From Rhodococcus sp. IITR03 (GTDB lineage: Bacteria > Actinomycetota > Actinomycetes > Mycobacteriales > Mycobacteriaceae), in assembly GCA_001017865.1 (NCBI GenBank), contig LATQ01000418.1, positions 12,912 through 76,911 of the forward strand: 64,000 nucleotides of DNA. The letters run 5' to 3'. This document shows, piece by piece, positions 59,825 through 64,000 of this stretch (positions are counted from its first letter, which is position 1; each line of letters opens with the position of its first letter). Below the pieces are notes generated by a model. The model was not told where the DNA came from and searched no databases. It saw nothing but the letters and a program-made list of their open reading frames with translations. Made by a program: the position numbers and the translations under genes.

Positions 59825-60789
59825 ATGGATAACAATGGAACCGAAATGCGTTTCGACGGTCAGGTCGTCGTCGTCACCGGGGCGGGTCGCGGCCTCGGTC
59901 GCGACCACGCGCTGCAATTCGCTGCTCGCGGAGCGAACGTCGTTGTCAACGATCTCGGTGTCGAATCGAGTGGAGACGGCGTTGATGTCAGTGTCGCGCA
60001 GACTGTCGTCGACGAGATCGTTGGTGCCGGCGGGACGGCTGTTGCCGACACTCATAGCGTCGCGGACGCAGAAGGTGCCGCCGCCGTAATCGCCGCGGCG
60101 ACCGAGGCGTTCGGCCGGGTGGACATTCTGGTCAACAATGCCGGCATCATCTCGTACGGATTGTTCGGAGATCTCACCGATGACCAATGGCATCGCATGC
60201 AGTCCGTCACGGTTGACGCACCTATTTCATGTCCCGAGCCGCATGGCCGGTGTTCCGCGCTCAGGGCAAGGGTGTCATCGTCAACACCACGTCGAATGCA
60301 GGATTTGCGGGGTGTCCGCAACTGAGTCACTACGGTACCGCGAAGCTGGCAGTCGCAGGCCTGACCAAGAGTCTTGCGCTCGAAGGTGAAGAACTTGGAA
60401 TCCGCGTCAACGCCATTGCTCCGATGGCCATCACGCGAATGAACCGGGATGCGTTCTTCAGTGGTGCGGAGCAGGAGTCCGCGGACTGGCAGGAAGAACT
60501 CCGTAGCGGCAAGATCCCGATGGGACCGTCTGAGATCGTCTCGCCTACTGTGCTATGGCTCGCACACGATTCGACGACGGTGAACGGTGAGATCTTCAGT
60601 TCCTCGTCGGGGAAGGTCGCGCGGGTCGCTTTCGTCGTGGGGGAGGGTTGGTTCGATCCGAACCACACGCCCGAGGACCTTCGCGACAATGTCGGCACGA
60701 TACGCGAGCTCGGCAATTACATCGACCCGAAGTCGACCGGCGACGAGCTGGCGGTCATCCCACCCTTGTTCGCGGCACAGAATCACTGA
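59825..60789 (+). CDS. SDR-family oxidoreductase (multifunctional-enzyme type 3-hydroxyacyl-CoA dehydrogenase), one frame break
   Basis: The loop TGAGRGLGRDHALQFAARGANVVVNDLG is the signature of the MFE-2-like SDR branch (GRGLGRxHA...VVVNDLG). Then come DILVNNAGIISYGLFGDL and the active site TTSNAGFAG...YGTAKLAVAGLTKSLALEG. One G is missing near 60219, joining QSVTVDG to TYFMSRAAWPVFRAQGKG; the corrected length is about 321 residues. The C-terminus carries the extra EIFSSSSGKVARVAFVVGEGW region of that branch. It would oxidise a bulky 3-hydroxyacyl-CoA. Confidence 0.82.
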
Positions 60790-60864
60790 ATCCTCAACTG
60801 CACCATGTCGGCCCGTCCTGACCGCCCTAAGGTCCGGGCGGGCTGATCCCGTTCCGCGAACCCG

Positions 60865-61542
60865 TTGATCAACCTGCGGGCCGTTCGACAGCGGGACGTG
60901 CTGTTGGCGAACATGACCGCGATCGGTCTCGGTGCGGCCCTGTACATGGGGCTGTCCATCTCCAGCCTCATCGCGCAGGCTCCGGCCTCTACCGGCTACG
61001 GCATCGCCTTGCCGCTGTTCTGGGCGGGTTTTGTGATGTTGCCGTTGTCGGTGGGCAGTTTCGGTGCGAACCGGCTGGTGCGGATAGTGGTCCGTCGGGT
61101 TCGTTTGACGACGCTGCTGCCGGTGGGGGCGAGCTTGACGACGGTGTCTGCGACATTGCTGTGGTTCGCGCACAACGAATTGTGGGAGATCCTGATCGGA
61201 ATGTTTCTGTTCGGAGCGGGAATGGGGATGAGTTATGCGGCGATGCCCGCGCTCATCGCCCGCAGCGTCGCCACCGCCGAACTGGGAAGCGCGGTCAGTT
61301 TCAATCAGGTGTTGCGCACCGTCGGCGGTGCTGTGGGGAGCGCCGTCTCGGGTGCGGTGGTCGCCGCACATCTGGCTCCGGACCTGAATCCCACGAACAC
61401 CGGAATTTCACGTGCCTTGTCGCTGAGCGCCATCGGAAGCGCACTGATCTTTGCCGCACTCGGCGCCAATTACCTGATGGCGCTGCGGAAGAGCTGGGCC
61501 TGTGTGCCCGAGTCGACCTTATCTCGCCATACAACGCAATGA
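60865..61542 (+). CDS. MFS transporter fragment (C-terminal part of a 14-helix DHA2-type exporter)
   Basis: This 225-residue open frame has about six membrane segments (IALPLFWAGFVMLPLSVGSFG, TLLPVGASLTTVSATLLWFA, ILIGMFLFGAGMGMSYAAMPALI, VGSAVSGAVVAAHL). It aligns with the last third of actinobacterial DHA2 drug exporters, which have about 480 residues. The N-terminal eight helices are absent, so it is a truncated, probably non-functional gene. Its end overlaps the next MFS gene by four bases, which preserves an operon-like junction. Bases 60790-60864 have a weak hairpin (GCCCG/CGGGC). Confidence 0.6.
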   Translation: MINLRAVRQRDVLLANMTAIGLGAALYMGLSISSLIAQAPASTGYGIALPLFWAGFVMLPLSVGSFGANRLVRIVVRRVRLTTLLPVGASLTTVSATLLWFAHNELWEILIGMFLFGAGMGMSYAAMPALIARSVATAELGSAVSFNQVLRTVGGAVGSAVSGAVVAAHLAPDLNPTNTGISRALSLSAIGSALIFAALGANYLMALRKSWACVPESTLSRHTTQ

Positions 61543-62818
61543 CGGAAAGTCGAGTATCTATGCCTTCTGCTGCCGAGCCCTCCCTGCAGCCTGACCGCCT
61601 GTGGTCTCGGAACTTCCTGTTGGCGACGGTGACCAATTTCCTCATCGCGATGGTGTTCTACCTGCTTGTGACAGCGATGGCTCTCTACGCGGTGGATCGG
61701 TTCACGGCATCCGACGCCGAATCGGGGTTGGCAGTGAGCGCGTTCGTCATCGGGGCCGTGGTGACACGGTTGTTCACCGGTCAGGCGATGGACCTGCTCG
61801 GCCGACGCAGGATCTTGATCCTTGCTCTGGTGGTCTACCTCGGCGCCTCGGCGGCGTACCTGGTGGCGGGATCGCTGTGGCTGCTCATCGTGGTGCGCTT
61901 CGTACATGGTCTGGCATTCGGTGCTGCCAACACCACGTTGGCGGCGTCGGTCATCGGGCTGATCCCTCGTGGTCGTCTGAGCGAGGGCACGGGCTGGTTC
62001 GGTACGTCCACTACTGTGGCCACGGCGATAGGGCCACTGCTCGCGCTCGAGCTGACGGACCGGTTCGGTTATGACTCACTGTTCATGACGTGCACCGTTT
62101 TTTCAGTGGCAGCTTTGACTATCGGATCGATCGTCGACCTGCTGGAAGCACCCGGCCACCGCAGGAGCCGACGGTTCTCGATGCGCGAGATGGTCTCCAC
62201 CACGGTCGTTCCCGTTTCGGCGGTCATCCTGATCGCCGGTCTGGCGTATTCCGCGGTGCTGGCCTTCCTCAACGGCTATGTGCAGGACGAGGGTCTGAGC
62301 GCTGCTGTTCCGAGTGTTTTCTTCCTGGTGTATGCCGCGATGCTGCTCGCGTCTCGGTTCGTGGCCCCCCTACAAGATCGGTACGGCGACAATGCGGTGG
62401 TCTACCCGCTGATCGTGTGCTTGGCGATTGGTTTGGCTCTTCTGTCGTTATGGCCTGCCCCGGTGGATTCGTGACTGCGGCGATTCTGTGTGCGCTCGGC
62501 TTCGGTGCGTTAATGACCTCATTGCAGTCCGTGGCGGTGTCCATCGTGCCGCGCGAGAAGGTCGGTACGGCCACCTCCACGTACTTCCTGGTGCTCGATG
62601 CCGGTGTCGGTCCGGTCGTGCTCGGTGCGTTGTTGCCGGTCACCGGATATTCCGGGATGTATCTCGTCTTGGCCGGTGTCGTGCTGCTCACGGTGGGTCT
62701 GTACTGGCTGGTGCACGGCCGCAAAGTTCGGTCTCGACGGCCGGCTTCGAGCTTGTCCCAGGAGGGGCGGAACATCTCGGCGGGGTCGCCCCCTGCCGGT
62801 AGATATCCGTCGCGCTGA
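61539..62818 (+). CDS. MFS transporter (12 helices), one frame break
   Basis: Membrane segments alternate with the typical MFS loop GQAMDLLGRRRILIL between helices 2 and 3; others are FLLATVTNFLIAMVFYLLVTAMALYAV and SVFFLVYAAMLLASRFV. One base is missing near 62463, joining SLWPAPGG to FVTAAILCALGFGALMTSLQSVAV, with a hydrophilic tail after VGLYWLVHGRK. The corrected length is about 426 residues. The substrate is unknown; the AraJ/YfcJ-like layout suggests export or uptake of a small metabolite. Confidence 0.8.
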
Positions 62819-63170
62819 CGGGGCCGGTGAATCCAAGCAACTGGCCCGTTCAGTACTGACGATGAGCTCCTACGTGAAATGCGCCGGTCGCCTTGCCAGA
62901 TGATTCGACACGGATGGAGTCGACGGATGGGACATCTGTTTCGACCTGGTTGTCGCGGTGCCGCCGCGGTTGTGGCGCTGTTCTCCATTCTTGCCTTCGG
63001 TTCGGGTGGTACCCGGCAGCGCCGAGCTAGGAGTCCTGCACAGGTATTCGAGAATGGCCGTCACGCCCGGCCCCGAGTTGTTTCTGGTTCCGGGCGTGAT
63101 GACCGATCCTTGTCGGCCGTTGCGGCTGGCGCGGGAGGCGACGGGATCGGCTCCTAACCGAGCCGGTTGC
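62819..63170. other. no supported gene between MFS and the partial SDR
   Basis: A short plus-strand frame (62879-63157) has a hydrophobic stretch (GAAAVVALFSILAFGSGG) but no ribosome-binding site or recognisable domain. I see no repeat or operator. Confidence 0.3.
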
Positions 63171-64000
63171 TCAGGCCCCCAGATCCGCGGCGTTCATGTG
63201 GGCGAACGCCTCAGCCACCGAAGGGTTGGATGCGATCATCTCGGAGGCGAACTGGTCGCCGGTGATACGGAACTGCTCGAGGTTGTCGGAGTCGGCCTGG
63301 AGGTCCGTGGCTTTCTCAACCCACTCCTCAGCGGTGCCGTTCTCGACGGACACCCGAGGGAGACCGGAAAGGACGAGGCGTCCGGCATGGTTGCCTCCGA
63401 CCTGGAAGAAGTCGCGTGCACGGTGGTGTCCTGATGTGCCAGGTAAGTGATGAAGGCTGCAACCTTCTCGGGGCCCATCGTGTCGCGCAGGGTGCTGATG
63501 ATGTTGGGGTCGTTGTAGGCACTTTCCGTCATCGGCGTCCACGCGGTCGGCATGATGGTCGTGACCTGAATCCCGACCCGGTCGCCCTCCATAGCGAGAG
63601 TATTACCGAGTGCCAGATCGCTCCCTTGGCGGCACCGTAGGCGGCTGCTCCAGGGTTGGCCAGCACTCCGCTGGAGGAGATGAGGACAAGACGACCGGTC
63701 CCGGACTTGATGAGGTGAGGCCACGCGGCGTCGGCGAGTTCGACGGTACCCTTGAAGGAGACGTCGAAGACCTTCCAGAATTCTTCGCTGCTCTGCTCGC
63801 CGAAGAGACCGACCCGGATGATGCCGGCATTGGCAATGATGATGTCGAGTCCACCGAAGTTGTCGATGGCAGTAGTGACGATGTCTCGTGCAGCCGTAGC
63901 AACGTTATGGACATCGACGACTGCAGTGCCTCCGGCGGCATTGATGGGCCTTGCCCCATGATCGTGGACACGATGTCGGTTCGTTTTATGCAGCTTCCGC
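63171..64000 (-). CDS. SDR-family oxidoreductase, partial at the window end, two frame breaks
   Basis: Read from the window edge: INAAGGTAVVDVHNVATAARDIVTTAIDNFGGLDIIIANAGIIRVGLF, then LVLISSSGVLANPGAAAYGAAKGA (catalytic Ser, Tyr and Lys), then MEGDRVGIQVTTIMPTAWTPMT and a C-terminal segment ending EAFAHMNAADLGA. Bases are missing near 63610 and 63430. The wording after the active site and the long tail match MFE-type 3-hydroxyacyl-CoA dehydrogenases of actinobacterial terpene/steroid clusters. The cofactor-binding N-terminus lies beyond base 64000. Confidence 0.75.

Overview
The window is high-GC actinobacterial DNA that looks like Rhodococcus or a close relative. The evidence is the codon use, a WhiB-type protein, a mycofactocin-type SDR, a conservon-type sensor kinase, GAF-LuxR regulators and the sheer density of beta-oxidation genes. 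Almost everything encodes catabolism: one cytochrome P450 system, acyl-CoA ligases, acyl-CoA dehydrogenases, crotonases, SDR dehydrogenases, thiolases, CoA transferase, thioesterases and transporters. No rRNA, tRNA or CRISPR array was seen.

Layout. 1-3.8 kb: end of a 3-hydroxyacyl-CoA dehydrogenase, a cyclase-family hydrolase, a crotonase and a thiolase. 3.9-4.7 kb: BioY. 4.8-6.1 kb: decayed ISL3 transposase. 6.9-10.1 kb: flavin monooxygenase, an FMN alpha-hydroxyacid dehydrogenase remnant, and a carveol-dehydrogenase-type SDR. 10.8-12.8 kb: sensor kinase. 13.3-19.2 kb: an operon of P450 (CYP108/P450terp-like), ferredoxin reductase, alcohol dehydrogenase and aldehyde dehydrogenase, with a divergent 2Fe-2S ferredoxin. 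19.3-21.4 kb: two LuxR regulators. 21.6-45.3 kb: a long beta-oxidation region with its own FCD-type GntR regulator, HMG-CoA lyase, a BadH-like SDR and a BadI/MenB-like ring hydrolase. 46.2-49.7 kb: uncharacterised protein, MFS permease, quinone oxidoreductase. 49.8-50.1 kb: WhiB-like protein. 50.2-54.1 kb: second operon (BadI-like hydrolase, acyl-CoA dehydrogenase, SDR, thioesterase). 54.2-59.8 kb: thioesterase, TetR regulator, LLM flavoprotein and several decayed genes. 59.8-64 kb: SDR, MFS genes and a partial SDR.

Working model (inference). The P450 and its two dehydrogenases oxidise a ring methyl group of a p-menthane monoterpenoid or similar alkylated alicycle to a carboxylate. CoA ligases activate it, and acyl-CoA dehydrogenase, hydratase and BadH-like enzymes make a 2-ketocyclohexanecarboxyl-CoA type intermediate. 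BadI-like crotonases open the ring, and the rest is beta-oxidation with HMG-CoA lyase handling a branched fragment. Two repeated operator motifs support two regulons: TGGwCnGwCCA (probably the GntR/FCD protein) and AACGATCGTT (probably the TetR protein).

More than half of the genes are broken by single-base deletions, yet the protein continues perfectly in the next frame. This looks mostly like uncorrected sequencing or assembly indels rather than gene decay, so such genes are given here as whole CDS with the frame breaks described. Regions whose similarity is truly fragmentary are given as pseudogenes.
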